Assembly: GCF_028009165.1 (NCBI RefSeq)
Contig: NC_079241.1
Coordinates: 186,001-250,000 of the forward strand
Direction of reading: 5' to 3'
Length of the DNA stretch: 64,000 nucleotides
From: Akanthomyces muscarius
Taxonomy: Eukaryota > Ascomycota > Sordariomycetes > Hypocreales > Cordycipitaceae
Shown here one piece after another: positions 54,507 through 64,000 of this stretch (its first letter is position 1; each line of letters starts with the position of its first letter). The position numbers and the translations under genes were made by a program. The notes under the pieces were generated by a model. That model saw only the letters and a program-made list of their open reading frames with translations, ran no database searches and had not been told where the DNA came from.

Positions 54507-55332
54507 TTTGGCCAGGACGGCTGGTAGTTGGAGGGAGAGCAGGATAACGGTTGCAATCAGGCCAGACGGGCAAAGTTTGAGCCAAAAACTATTCGACAAA
54601 TGCCTGAACGCCATGCACAGGCTTAATGTATGATTTAAGCACACTCGCGATGCTGCATAGAAGTTTCCTTGGGTTCGCGTTTACGCAATTGTACAGGTGT
54701 AAAATACGCGCAGTTAGACGGTACTAAGAGACCAAAAAGCAAAATATCATCTGCATTTACTATGAAATCAGCAGCGAGCAGGAACCACGCCAGGCGTAAC
54801 TCGTGTGGCATGGCTGAAGCACACTCGCGGCATGGGCTTGTTGTGGTAGGATGTTGCACTGCAAGCATCAGAACAAATACATGGCTTGCGGTTGAATAAC
54901 GGGTATGTGGCATAACAGTTCATCGTCAAACCACGGCTAGTAGCAAAGGACGCATTTCAATGGCTACTTCTTTATGGTAGTCACTGGAGGACAGTAGCCG
55001 ATGTGGTGCCACTTTGGCCGCATCTCGGTCTACACTTAGCCGCAATTTACAACAAAGACTCGCCAAATCCATACAACTAATGAATTGAAGATAAATTATT
55101 ATGCAATTTCAGTCTAAATTTCCAATCATCCCTAGCGACACTACTTGCACCGGATGAAAGCACGGGAAAAGCTCGGCTGCGCAGATCGCCAAGACCCACA
55201 ACCCCCTGCTCCGCTGCCGTGGCATTACGCAGTCTGGCTAAAGCTCCAAGCTGTCCTCAGTAGCTGGTGTGGGATGCTGGTGTGAACCTCCTCCATCAAC
55301 ATCCAGGTGCTCAAGATTCAATTTTGCGCGCC
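54507..55332. other. intergenic, no gene seen
   Basis: About 830 bases upstream of STT3 with no supported feature. Confidence 0.4.
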
Positions 55333-57765
55333 ATGGCGGTCGAAAAACAGGGAACCGCGTTGGACGCGGTCAATTCCCAAAGCACAAGAACTCTTTTGAG
55401 AACCATCATTCTTTTCTTGATCGCTGGCGCTGCAATTGCCAGCCGTCTCTTCTCCGTCATTCGTATGTCCTACACCTGCGCCCGCGACGCCGCGGACACA
55501 ACGCGCAGCCTTTCCACCATTGTCAGCTAGCTAATGCGGTATCTAGGATTCGAGAGTATTATTCACGAATGTCAGTCTCCGGGAACCCCGGCCGGTCACC
55601 GCGTTGCCCAAATGCTAACGATATGCAGTCGACCCCTGGTTCAACTTCCGCGCAACCAAGTACCTCGTTGCCAATGGCTTCTACAAGTTCTGGGACTGGT
55701 TCGATGACCGCACATGGCACCCGCTTGGCCGCGTTACTGGCGGTACTCTGTACCCCGGTCTCATGGTCACCTCGGGCCTCATCTACCACGCTCTCAAGGC
55801 CTTGACTGTCCCCGTCGATATTCGAAACATTTGCGTTCTCCTCGCCCCCGCCTTCTCCGGATTGACGGCGTTCGCTTCTTACCTCCTTACCAATGAAATG
55901 ACCACTTCGCCATCAGCTGGCCTCTTGGCTGCGGCTTTCATGGGTATCGCCCCCGGTTACATCTCTCGATCCGTGGCTGGCAGCTACGACAACGAAGCCA
56001 TCGCTATTTTCCTTTTAGTTTTCACGTTCTACCTCTGGATCAAGGCCCTGAAGCTCGGCTCTATGCTTTGGGGTGCCGTCTGCGCCCTCTTTTACGGATA
56101 CATGGTGTCGTCTTGGGGTGGTTACGCCTTCATCACCTGTCTGCTGCCCATGCATGCGCTCGTTTTGATCTGTATGGGACGCTACAGCACTCGTCTCTAT
56201 GTGAGCTACACCACATGGTACGCTCTCGGAACGCTTGCTAGTATGCAGATTCCATTTGTCGGCTTCCTGCCCGTCAAGACCAGCGAGCACATGCCCGCTC
56301 TTGGTAAGTTGAGATAAAAATTGGCAGCTATCGTGTCTAATTCGTTCTAGGCATCTTCGGTTTCCTGCAGTTCATCGGCTTTATCCAGTACATCCGCTCC
56401 GCCATCTCTGGTAAACAGTTCCAGACCTTCCTGGCCACCATCGTTATTGGCACGTTTGGCGTTGGCCTCTTTGGTCTCGTCGCCCTCACCTCGCTTGGCT
56501 ATATTGCTCCTTGGGGTGGTCGTTTCTACTCTCTCTGGGATACCAGCTACGCCAAGATTCACATTCCCATCATTGCGTCCGTCTCCGAGCATCAGCCCAC
56601 TGCATGGCCCGCTTTCTTCTTTGATCTCAGCATGCTGATCTGGCTGTTCCCTGCCGGTGTCTACCTGTGCTTCAACGACCTCAAGGATGAGCACGTCTTC
56701 GTTGTCGTCTATGCTCTGTTTGGCAGCTACTTTGCTGGTGTCATGGTCCGTCTCATGCTTACACTGACACCTGTCGTCTGTGTTGCTGCCGCCATTGCCG
56801 CCTCGCAGATTCTAGATACTTACCTGTCTGTCGACACCCCCACCGAAGCCGAAGTCGAGAGCGCCGAGGCTGCAGCCAAGAAGCCAGCTAAGACTAGCGG
56901 CCTCCGTGGCAGCGAAAAACCTATTCTAGGTGTCTTTGGCAAAGGGTCCAAGATTTCGGTTGTTTCCGCCATGACAGTTTATCTTCTCATGTTTGTCACT
57001 CACTGCACCTGGGTTACCTCGAACGCGTACTCCTCGCCTTCAGTCGTGCTGGCTAGCCGCATGCCTGATGGATCCCAGCACATCATCGATGACTACCGTG
57101 AGGCTTACCAGTGGCTGCGCCAGAACACCAAGGAGGACGCCAAGATTATGTCTTGGTGGGACTATGGCTACCAGATTGGTGGCATGGCCGATCGCCCCAC
57201 TCTTGTTGACAACAATACCTGGAACAACACTCACATTGCCACTGTCGGCAAGGCCATGAGCTCCCGCGAAGAGGTTAGCTACCCCATCATGCGTCAGCAC
57301 GAGGTTGACTACGTCCTGGTGGTGTTCGGTGGCCTCCTCGGGTACTCCGGAGACGATATCAACAAGTTCCTATGGATGGTCCGTATTGCCGAGGGTATCT
57401 GGCCCGATGAGGTCAAGGAGCGCAACTTCTTCACCGAGCGTGGCGAGTACAGAGTGGACGAGGGCGCCACCGACACCATGAAGAACAGCTTGATGTACAA
57501 GCTTTCCTACTACAACTTCCACACCATGTTCCCTCCTGGCCAAGCTGCTGATCGCGTCCGCAACGTTCGCCTGCCTAGCCAGGGTCCTGTCCTCAACACG
57601 CTTGAGGAGGCCTTTACGAGTGAGAACTGGATTATCCGCGTGTACAAGGTCAAGGACTTGGACAACGTCGGTCGTGACCACGCCGCAGCTGCCGCGTTTG
57701 AGCGTGGCCAGAAGAAGAAGAAGGCTTCCAAGAAGTCGGGGCCTCGCGTTCTCCGCGTTGACTAA
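55333..57765 (+). CDS. STT3: oligosaccharyltransferase catalytic subunit STT3
   Basis: Four exons (introns 55463-55546, 55571-55628, 56304-56350), 747 residues. STT3 transfers the lipid-linked oligosaccharide to Asn-X-Ser/Thr in the ER lumen. The 24-nt second exon supplies FESIIHE so that the junctions read [20 protein letters not shown], the acidic substrate/metal motif. Many membrane segments follow. The catalytic signature [10 protein letters not shown] is at 57151-57180, followed by NNTWNNTH, the conserved glycosylated Asn site. The C-terminus is Lys-rich and cytosolic ([12 protein letters not shown]). Confidence 0.97.
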
Positions 57766-58192
57766 ATAAAAAGTGCAATTCATAGAGGAAAGGATTTCGT
57801 TGGTGCCAAAATTTACCGGACGGGAGTTGAGTGTATGCCAGAAGGGTATATAGGAATGTATATCAATTGTATGATTTTGCTTAATTAAAGATGGCAGAGC
57901 GTCTTGCAAGCTACTTACCCATTCACTGCAGGTATCGTCAGAGGTGCTGCGTGTTGGCGGCCGTTGTGCAAACGGCCGCTGGCAGCGCAACGTTTGCAGA
58001 ACGCGGCTGGCCACTGGAGAACACCACACTGTCTCGTCCGCTACCGTCACTTGACATTCACTTTGCTTCTGCATCAGAATGTCGTGCCCACATCAATTTC
58101 AGCTTCTAGACGCTCTCGTTTTCTATTCTACTCCTTGCTACCACACCCTACCGTAATGATTGCCAATTGAGCTTCCATCATTGCTTCTCACC
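57766..58192. other. intergenic, no gene seen
   Basis: About 430 bases between STT3 and the next gene on the same strand. Confidence 0.4.
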
Positions 58193-61053
58193 ATGGCTGG
58201 CGGCACTCAGCGGCAGACCGCCGCAGTTGGCAACGGCGTCCTGTTCGAAGTCATCTTCAAGAATGCCGACCCTCGGAAGCAGCCAAGCCACGGCATCTCA
58301 TTGAGCTACGGAGGCCAGGTTTACAGCTGCAATGATGCGGCGTCGGTCCGTTCAGTCCACACCATCCACACGGACGACGAGGGCGATGATGATCCACGCA
58401 AGTCTCACTGTCAGAGCAAAGCCCACGGCCGAGCCTCTCCGAAGGAGGTTTCTTCGTTATCTGCATGCCTGAAGAGAAGCCCTCAGAAATCTGCTCTGCA
58501 GCCCACCTCTTTGCTCAAGCCTTCGCCAAAGAAGCTCAAGAGAAGCCAAACTCTCTCGCCTTCGCATCAATCCCGAGCGCGCTCAATTCTGGCTCCATTC
58601 TCCAACCTTTCACGAAAAATATCTGGTCGGCGCCATAGCTACCACGAGAGCACAAAGACGAAGGGAGATAAGAGCCAAACTCGGCAAGAGAAGACCGAGA
58701 GGACCGAGCCACTACTCCATGAGAGACCGATTATGCAGAGCCTTCCTCATGCCTTCCAGCAAGCGCCCCCGCAGTTTGCCTACCAGAACTCATTCCCGAT
58801 GTACCGCTATGTGCCAGTTCCTCAGCCTCAGCCAATGTTTGGTGCGGCGTTGAGGGCGTTTCCAGTGGCACAGGGCGCTGCCAATACCGCTCCTCAGTTT
58901 CCGCCCGAGCTTCAGCACCTCCAGGGGCATATCAATCACCTCACAACTATCCTAGCCGCGAACCCGATTGACCTGCACGCCAAGCGTGAGTTGGATCGGC
59001 TGCTGGCGGATCGCAATGCCTTCTTGGACTCTGCGACTAGGAGACCTGCGCCGACGACTACTCTAGGACACATTGAGGCTTCGAATTCCAAGCCTGCTGA
59101 TTTACGCTCCATTGCTGAGAAGGGATTGACTGCCGACAGCGTGCCCAGCAACGAGTCGCAGAAAAAGGCTGCTGCCAGTATTGCATCCAGCGATGAACGC
59201 GGTGCGCTAAATCTGCACATTTGCTCTGGCTGCGGTGAAACGCGCTCTCCCAGCTTTCACAGGAAGCATCCTTTCGCGAAACCCGTTCACAATGTCTGCA
59301 AAAAATGCCGCGAGGGCAGGCGAAGCAGCAGCATCATGAGTCGCTACCACTTTTGCAGCAGCTGCGGCATTGTCCGGTCAAAAGACTACCACCGCCGCCG
59401 CGGAGGTGAAACTGCTGTGTCGACGCGGTCCAAAATTTGTCGCAAATGCCACGCAAATGGCGATCATGTAAGCAGTGTATGACTCTGATACGGCCACTTG
59501 GACTAACAACTGCAGGTCTATCGGTCTACGAACGAGGCATGCCGCGAGGACGAGGCTCCGACCAAAGACCGCAGACACAAGTCGGTCGATCCAAAGCCAG
59601 TTCCTTGCAATACGCCGCAGAAAGGATCAGTCAGAGTTGAGCCTCGTGTCAGACCTATTCACTCGCGTCGACACGGTGGCTCTCCAGATGATGCTGAGAC
59701 TTGTGGATATGACGGCGTTTCTGACTTGACCTCAGCGACTTTCAAGACCAAACGAACTAGAAATGAGCGTCCTTCTGTCAAACAGGAAGCTTTTACTACC
59801 TACCAATCGCCCGAAATCAGTGAAGATGCCAGCTCCAACCAGCCCGCGTCAATAGAGAGCATTTCTCTATCCACGGTACCAGAATATCCCATTTTCATGG
59901 AAGGCACTGCAACTGCGGCACGCTCCCCCCAAATTTCTGCTCATGGTTCAGCTTCTGAGGAGTCGTTGCACGCATCACAGCAGGACACCACGCCCATCAA
60001 CCCGTACTATCAGCCTCGCAACACCACTGGGCGACTTTCTTCCCCTTTCCACTACGAGGAAACTTTATATCGCAAATCCTCCCCCGCCTCTGAACGCGCC
60101 CCATCGCAGGATTCTTTTCGGGTTTCTGATCAGTACTCTGGACCATGTTCCCCCGAGGGCCCTCACGGGCCACGTTTCGTCGACCGCAACCAGTCTTGGC
60201 CGGGCGATCTCAACCTGCCCTCTCCCGGCGGCGCCTTTTCCCAGTTTTCCCACACCTCTCGCAAAGCCTCCGCGTCCGAAGGCGCGCCGAGCCCAATCAC
60301 TCGCGACTATCTGCTTCCTGACGACTTTGACCACAGCGAGCGCTTCACCAAAGGCGCCTTTGGCAAGATTCCATCTTTCTCCTCCGCCTTCAGGCCTAGC
60401 AGCAATAGTCCACCCTCGTGCCCCTGGGCCAGCTTCAGCGGACCTATCCCGAACCCTTCGTCTGAGCCTGCTGGGAGCAGAGGTGCATTTAGCAACGCCA
60501 GCCGCGAGTCCGCTTTTGGTCGCCGCTACGATACGTCGCCGGAGCCTACCTCGCCTGCGGATTCTCCGGGCTTCCCGTTTCGCTTCGGCTGTCAGCCGAC
60601 GTCATATGCAGACCGGGACGACGAACGAGCCACCCGTGGAGGGTTTGCGTCGACGCGCGGGGCATGGAACATTAACACAGCCGGCACATCGTCGTGTGCA
60701 CCACGCCACGGAGGGAATGACTATGTACCGGAGCCCATCATCGAGGAGCCATCCTCGCCTCTTCTCAAGTCGCCGCTGACTACACCGCTTTTGCTGGGTA
60801 CGTGATCCTCCTGTCTTCCCCCTGTTCCCCCGTCCACCCAGTTGCCTTCGCCCCCTTTCTTGTCCTACACATACATTATCAACACATCTAACAATGCCAA
60901 GAATTCAATCTTGCAGATGCCATGTCTGACTCGGGCGTCGAATTACTCACAGATCCTTCTTCTTCGTCCGCGTCAACCTCCTCGTCGCCGTCGCCAGAGG
61001 ACGAGGACCTGCTCGCTTCACGCCTCGACAGTCTCACCGTCGACAATCACTAG
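58193..61053 (+). CDS. protein with two paired-CxxC modules in a Ser/Pro-rich chain, function unknown
   Basis: Three exons (introns 59468-59515 and 60798-60916), 897 residues. The N-terminal half is Ser/Arg/Pro-rich. Near residues 340-425 two similar Cys modules follow each other: ICSGCGETRSPSFHRKHPF...CKKC and FCSSCGIVRSKDYHRRRGG...CRKC. In each, CxxC, an S-x-x-[FY]-H sequence and a second CxxC are conserved, as expected of a four-cysteine metal site. The C-terminal half (from 59516) is long, Ser/Pro-rich and probably disordered. The third exon ends VELLTDPSSSSASTSSSPSP...DNH. I do not know a named family; the modules recall small zinc ribbon-like folds. DNA or protein binding is possible but not shown. 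Confidence 0.75.
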
Positions 61054-61880
61054 CACAAGGCAACACTGCAGCGAAACACGCACGCAATAATAACTCATCA
61101 CTAAAGAGGAAACTGAAAAACGAAACGCAGCTTATTTTACACCAAAGTCACTATCCCAAATTGTCTAGACACAGCTTCACCCTTGCACGGATTACATCTT
61201 TCCTTGTCTTGCCTCTATTCTTTCTTTTCTTTTGCAAAATGTCGGACCATTCTTACACTCAGCAATCACACAAAACAACCTGTTCTTTCTTCAAATTATG
61301 AGCTCTTTAAATTGTCGTCACTGAATGAGAAGACGGGATCTTTATGCTTCACGAGAAAGAGAGAAATGTACCATGATGATATGAATTACGAAACCACCCC
61401 AAAGATTAGGAGCGGGAAGAGCAAGCTTGTATTTCTTTCTTTGTCAGAATGATGAGACAGAACTACCAAAATTCCGCAGAAATTGTATTTTGTTCTTTAT
61501 AGCGCTATTTATGTGTATTCAATGCTATTCATCTAATGCTCTTCTCTCTCTCTCTCTTTTTTGTTTTAGGGCAGTAGCTGCATAATACAAAAAGTTCACC
61601 AGAAAAGGCCGCTGGAAAAAACAGGGCTACTTTCTTCCTAGCTGCTGTGTGATGATTCTCCAAGTATGTTTTTCCCCAATGATGCCAGCAAGATAGGAAA
61701 AGAAAAAAGCAATGCCCGATACAAGAAATGCCGCTTTTTGACCTCATGAATAAAAAACCACTTGTCCATGACCTGAATCCAGAAAGAAAGGAAAAAATAC
61801 TGTGCTGGTGTGGCGATTGCAAGCTGTAGATGCAAAATACTCTATACAAGAAAAAACAAACCCCTTTTCCCGTTCTTTTT
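61054..61880. other. convergent 3' region, no gene seen
   Basis: About 830 bases between the two convergent genes; A/T-rich, with a (CT)n tract at about 61541-61557. No coding sequence supported. Confidence 0.4.
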
Positions 61881-64000
61881 TCATCGTCTCGAGAATCTCG
61901 CCGTCGAATCCGCCGCACTTCTCCCCGCCATCGTCATACCCGCCGGCGAGTGCCTCCTCGACGCCCATCCCAGGGCTGCCGGCGGCAGCTGGCTCGCTGC
62001 AAAGTACGCGACGGCCTCTTGCCTCTTCTCCTCGAACCACACGTTGCGCTGCCTCTCCCTCTCCACATTCTTTCGCCTTTCTGTTATGTCCGCCTCGTCC
62101 TTTCGCCGCATCCGATTCTTGGGTCGCTGGTTCTCGAACCGCTGACACCCGGCGTTCAGCTTCTGCGCGACGTGCGCCGACGCCAGCTCCAGGCCTTGCG
62201 TCGTCTCCCGGACCCGCGCGGACCCGCCCCATGTGCAGTGAAACGTCAGCTTCGTCTCGCTGCCCTCGATGCCGGACCCGTCGTGCCAGATGACAATGGA
62301 ATCCCTGTTGTATAGCCTCGTCCAGTGCTGCGAGGGGTCGTGTGGCGATTTGAACGTGGACGAGCTGAGCTGTCGGCCGTTGATGCGGATGCCATTGGTT
62401 GCTTTTGTAGAAATCCAAAAGAAAAAGTCCTTTGCGTCTTCCTCGCTTACATCAGACCGCCACGGGAGGTCAAACTTGCCCGGGTCGTAGCCGTCTTTCC
62501 AGAGCAACACTTTGAACGCGTACTTCGGCACCTTGGTCACCGCCTTGTGCTCGTAAACCTTTGTGTTTTCCGGCCCACGTCCAAACGACACGAGCGGCTC
62601 TGTGATGGGAATCGAAATGTCTCGTATACACGACGTCAAGTCGCTCTCAATCATGGCCGCCATCTCCGTAGTGGGAATCGGCACCACGAGCTGCGAAAAG
62701 CCCTCCTGCGTACCATCTTGCGAGAGTCCGTCACCAGGGCCCGTCGCCGGGGCTTCGGCTCCACCGTGCCGCAGGCTATCGTAAGGCGACAGCGTTGGAC
62801 TGTCCGGGCTCGGTGCCTGCGAGTTGGGTCGCGGCGTCGGCGGAAAGTACTTCATGGCCAGTTCCCAGAGAGGCGTCTGGCCCGGACGAAAGACTTCCTT
62901 TCTCTGACTCGCCGCGTCTTTGAACTTGGCCAGCTGCAGCTCCGTCATTTCTGGGTACTCGAGGTGCCACGTGGTTATGTCATCCGTCCAGAACTGTGCC
63001 TTAATTACCGGCCAGTCGCTGGATCGACCAGTCCCTAGCGAGTGAATGGGTGGCACGCTCGCCAGCAGCTTGTACTCGTCCAACATCGCGTCCGTAATCA
63101 GCGCGTCCACGTGGCCATCGGATCGCAGTCGTTTGATAGTCGGCTTTCCGGCTGGTGGCATGTTTTCGTCAAATTCGTCGCTCGTATCGGCTGACGGGGG
63201 TTTTCGTTTACTAGAGTTCAGATCCAGCGAGGTCATTGATCGGCGCGGCGACGACTCGCTCTGCTTAGGTTTCTTATCATCACCCCCGAGGCTTTGCGAG
63301 GCGATTTCTTCCACAAGACTTGGCAGCTGATCCATCGATTGGTTGGGAAAGATGGACAGACCAGCTGGGTTTTGCGCATGGCCCGCGGGACTCCGGTCGG
63401 AGCAAGACTCGCCTGAGTTGTACGCCTCGTCGACGTTGGGATCCGACATGCCAGGCAGAGGTAGGTTGCCATTGCCAGGGGCCAAGTTGAGATACTCTTC
63501 TGGAATGACACCAGAGCTGCCAATGGCCGAGACACCGACCTCCCCAAACAATCTTGGCGCTGGTCTTCCCGGAACAATAGTCCGATTTTCCTGGTCCGAG
63601 TCCTCATCCATAGAGTCGCTAACCCTATCATCTTCGTATCTCCCTTGAGAAAACTGAGACGCCTGGCCGGGAAATTCTTCATCGTCGGTCACCTCGTCAA
63701 ATGACTGCGACGCCTGTATCGTCTCACCGAAATCGGTGAGCCAGGGATGGTTCTGCAGCTCGTCAACCGTCGCGCGATGCTCCGGTCTCCGCGTCAGCAT
63801 CGCCCGAATAAAGTCAATGCCCGCCTCAGACACGCTATATCGCTGCAGCGGCGCAACATTAAGCTCCGTCGTCATGATGCGGTGCAGAAGCTCCGACGGG
63901 CTTGCGACCGATCGCGCCGGGTACGGAGCAGCGCCCGTGAGGCAGTAGAATAGGACGCCGCCCAGAGACCAGATGTCGACCGCGTGGCTGTATCGCTGGC
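61881..64000 (-). CDS. RAD53: RAD53/CHK2-like FHA-domain checkpoint kinase, C-terminal part
   Basis: The frame is open from the window end to the stop at 61881; only the kinase C-lobe and tail are present. The kinase end is seen as QRYSHAVDIWSLGGVLFYCL and ELLHRIMTTE, then FIRAMLTRRPEHRATVDELQNHPWL. A long Ser/Pro/Asp-rich linker with many SQ/TQ sites (QASQ, SQFSQ, ASQSFD) suggests control by Mec1/Tel1-type kinases. Near the end a second FHA domain is visible (LVSFGRGPENTKVYEH, FFFWISTKATNGIRINGRQL, WTRLYNRDSIVIWH). The tail is basic with a coiled coil (RMRRKDEADITERRKNVERERQ). A C-terminal FHA after the kinase is the Rad53 layout. The N-terminal FHA and the kinase N-lobe lie beyond 64000. 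Confidence 0.87.
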   Translation of the reverse strand, partial: QRYSHAVDIWSLGGVLFYCLTGAAPYPARSVASPSELLHRIMTTELNVAPLQRYSVSEAGIDFIRAMLTRRPEHRATVDELQNHPWLTDFGETIQASQSFDEVTDDEEFPGQASQFSQGRYEDDRVSDSMDEDSDQENRTIVPGRPAPRLFGEVGVSAIGSSGVIPEEYLNLAPGNGNLPLPGMSDPNVDEAYNSGESCSDRSPAGHAQNPAGLSIFPNQSMDQLPSLVEEIASQSLGGDDKKPKQSESSPRRSMTSLDLNSSKRKPPSADTSDEFDENMPPAGKPTIKRLRSDGHVDALITDAMLDEYKLLASVPPIHSLGTGRSSDWPVIKAQFWTDDITTWHLEYPEMTELQLAKFKDAASQRKEVFRPGQTPLWELAMKYFPPTPRPNSQAPSPDSPTLSPYDSLRHGGAEAPATGPGDGLSQDGTQEGFSQLVVPIPTTEMAAMIESDLTSCIRDISIPITEPLVSFGRGPENTKVYEHKAVTKVPKYAFKVLLWKDGYDPGKFDLPWRSDVSEEDAKDFFFWISTKATNGIRINGRQLSSSTFKSPHDPSQHWTRLYNRDSIVIWHDGSGIEGSETKLTFHCTWGGSARVRETTQGLELASAHVAQKLNAGCQRFENQRPKNRMRRKDEADITERRKNVERERQRNVWFEEKRQEAVAYFAASQLPPAALGWASRRHSPAGMTMAGRSAADSTARFSRR

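Noticed and set aside
1..64000. CRISPR arrays, bacterial operons, dispersed 5S rRNA genes
   Set aside because: None seen on reading both strands; the window is fungal nuclear DNA.

Overview
The window is nuclear DNA of a filamentous ascomycete, most likely a Sordariomycete and probably Hypocreales. This rests on the many short introns (about 45-90 nt, GT...CTRAC...AG), the single-exon PRP28 and ELMO genes, the Sordariomycete-like mL59, NSP1 and PEX4 proteins, and the presence of UstYa-family (DUF3328) genes. Housekeeping genes fill most of both halves. A gene-poor, diverged, pseudogene-bearing block lies at about 25.4-32.7 kb, and a second decayed patch at about 44.5-46.8 kb.

Layout. 0-9.5 kb: 3' end of a Ski2-like helicase, a mitochondrially targeted protein of unknown function, valyl-tRNA synthetase, the splicing helicase PRP28, mitoribosomal mL59. 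9.8-19.7 kb: DPH4, 14-3-3, the ATPase inhibitor INH1, nucleoporin NSP1, a LAA2-like AP-1 accessory protein. 20.2-23 kb: an initiator tRNA-Met gene with a GT-AG intron in its variable loop, then eIF2-gamma, which binds that tRNA. 23.4-26.9 kb: a diverged cytosolic GluRS and a NatB catalytic subunit. 27.3-31.9 kb: a small secreted repeat-peptide gene divergently transcribed from a UstYa-like gene, a decayed membrane acyltransferase, and a second UstYa-like gene; this looks like a compact ribosomal-peptide (RiPP/dikaritin-like) locus. 32.8-43.5 kb: ELMO protein, PRA1, a basic disordered protein, PEX4, a Mnn9/Anp1-family mannosyltransferase. 44.5-46.8 kb: a frameshifted kinase-like gene and a pseudogene with an in-frame TGA. 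48.1-64 kb: a Yra1/Mlo3 mRNA-export adaptor, a secreted or surface Cys-rich protein, dynein intermediate chain, ATP synthase subunit e, STT3, a protein with two paired-CxxC modules, and a RAD53-like FHA kinase cut by the window end.

Main points for follow-up: (1) the initiator tRNA-Met insertion between positions 46 and 47, which carries spliceosomal rather than tRNA-type intron signals; (2) the precursor-like peptide gene in which each repeat is its own exon with a duplicated intron; (3) a probable non-AUG-initiated mitochondrial presequence on valyl-tRNA synthetase; (4) a possible poison splice form in the Yra1-like gene. All gene models come from reading splice signals by eye; no alignment, expression or database search was available.
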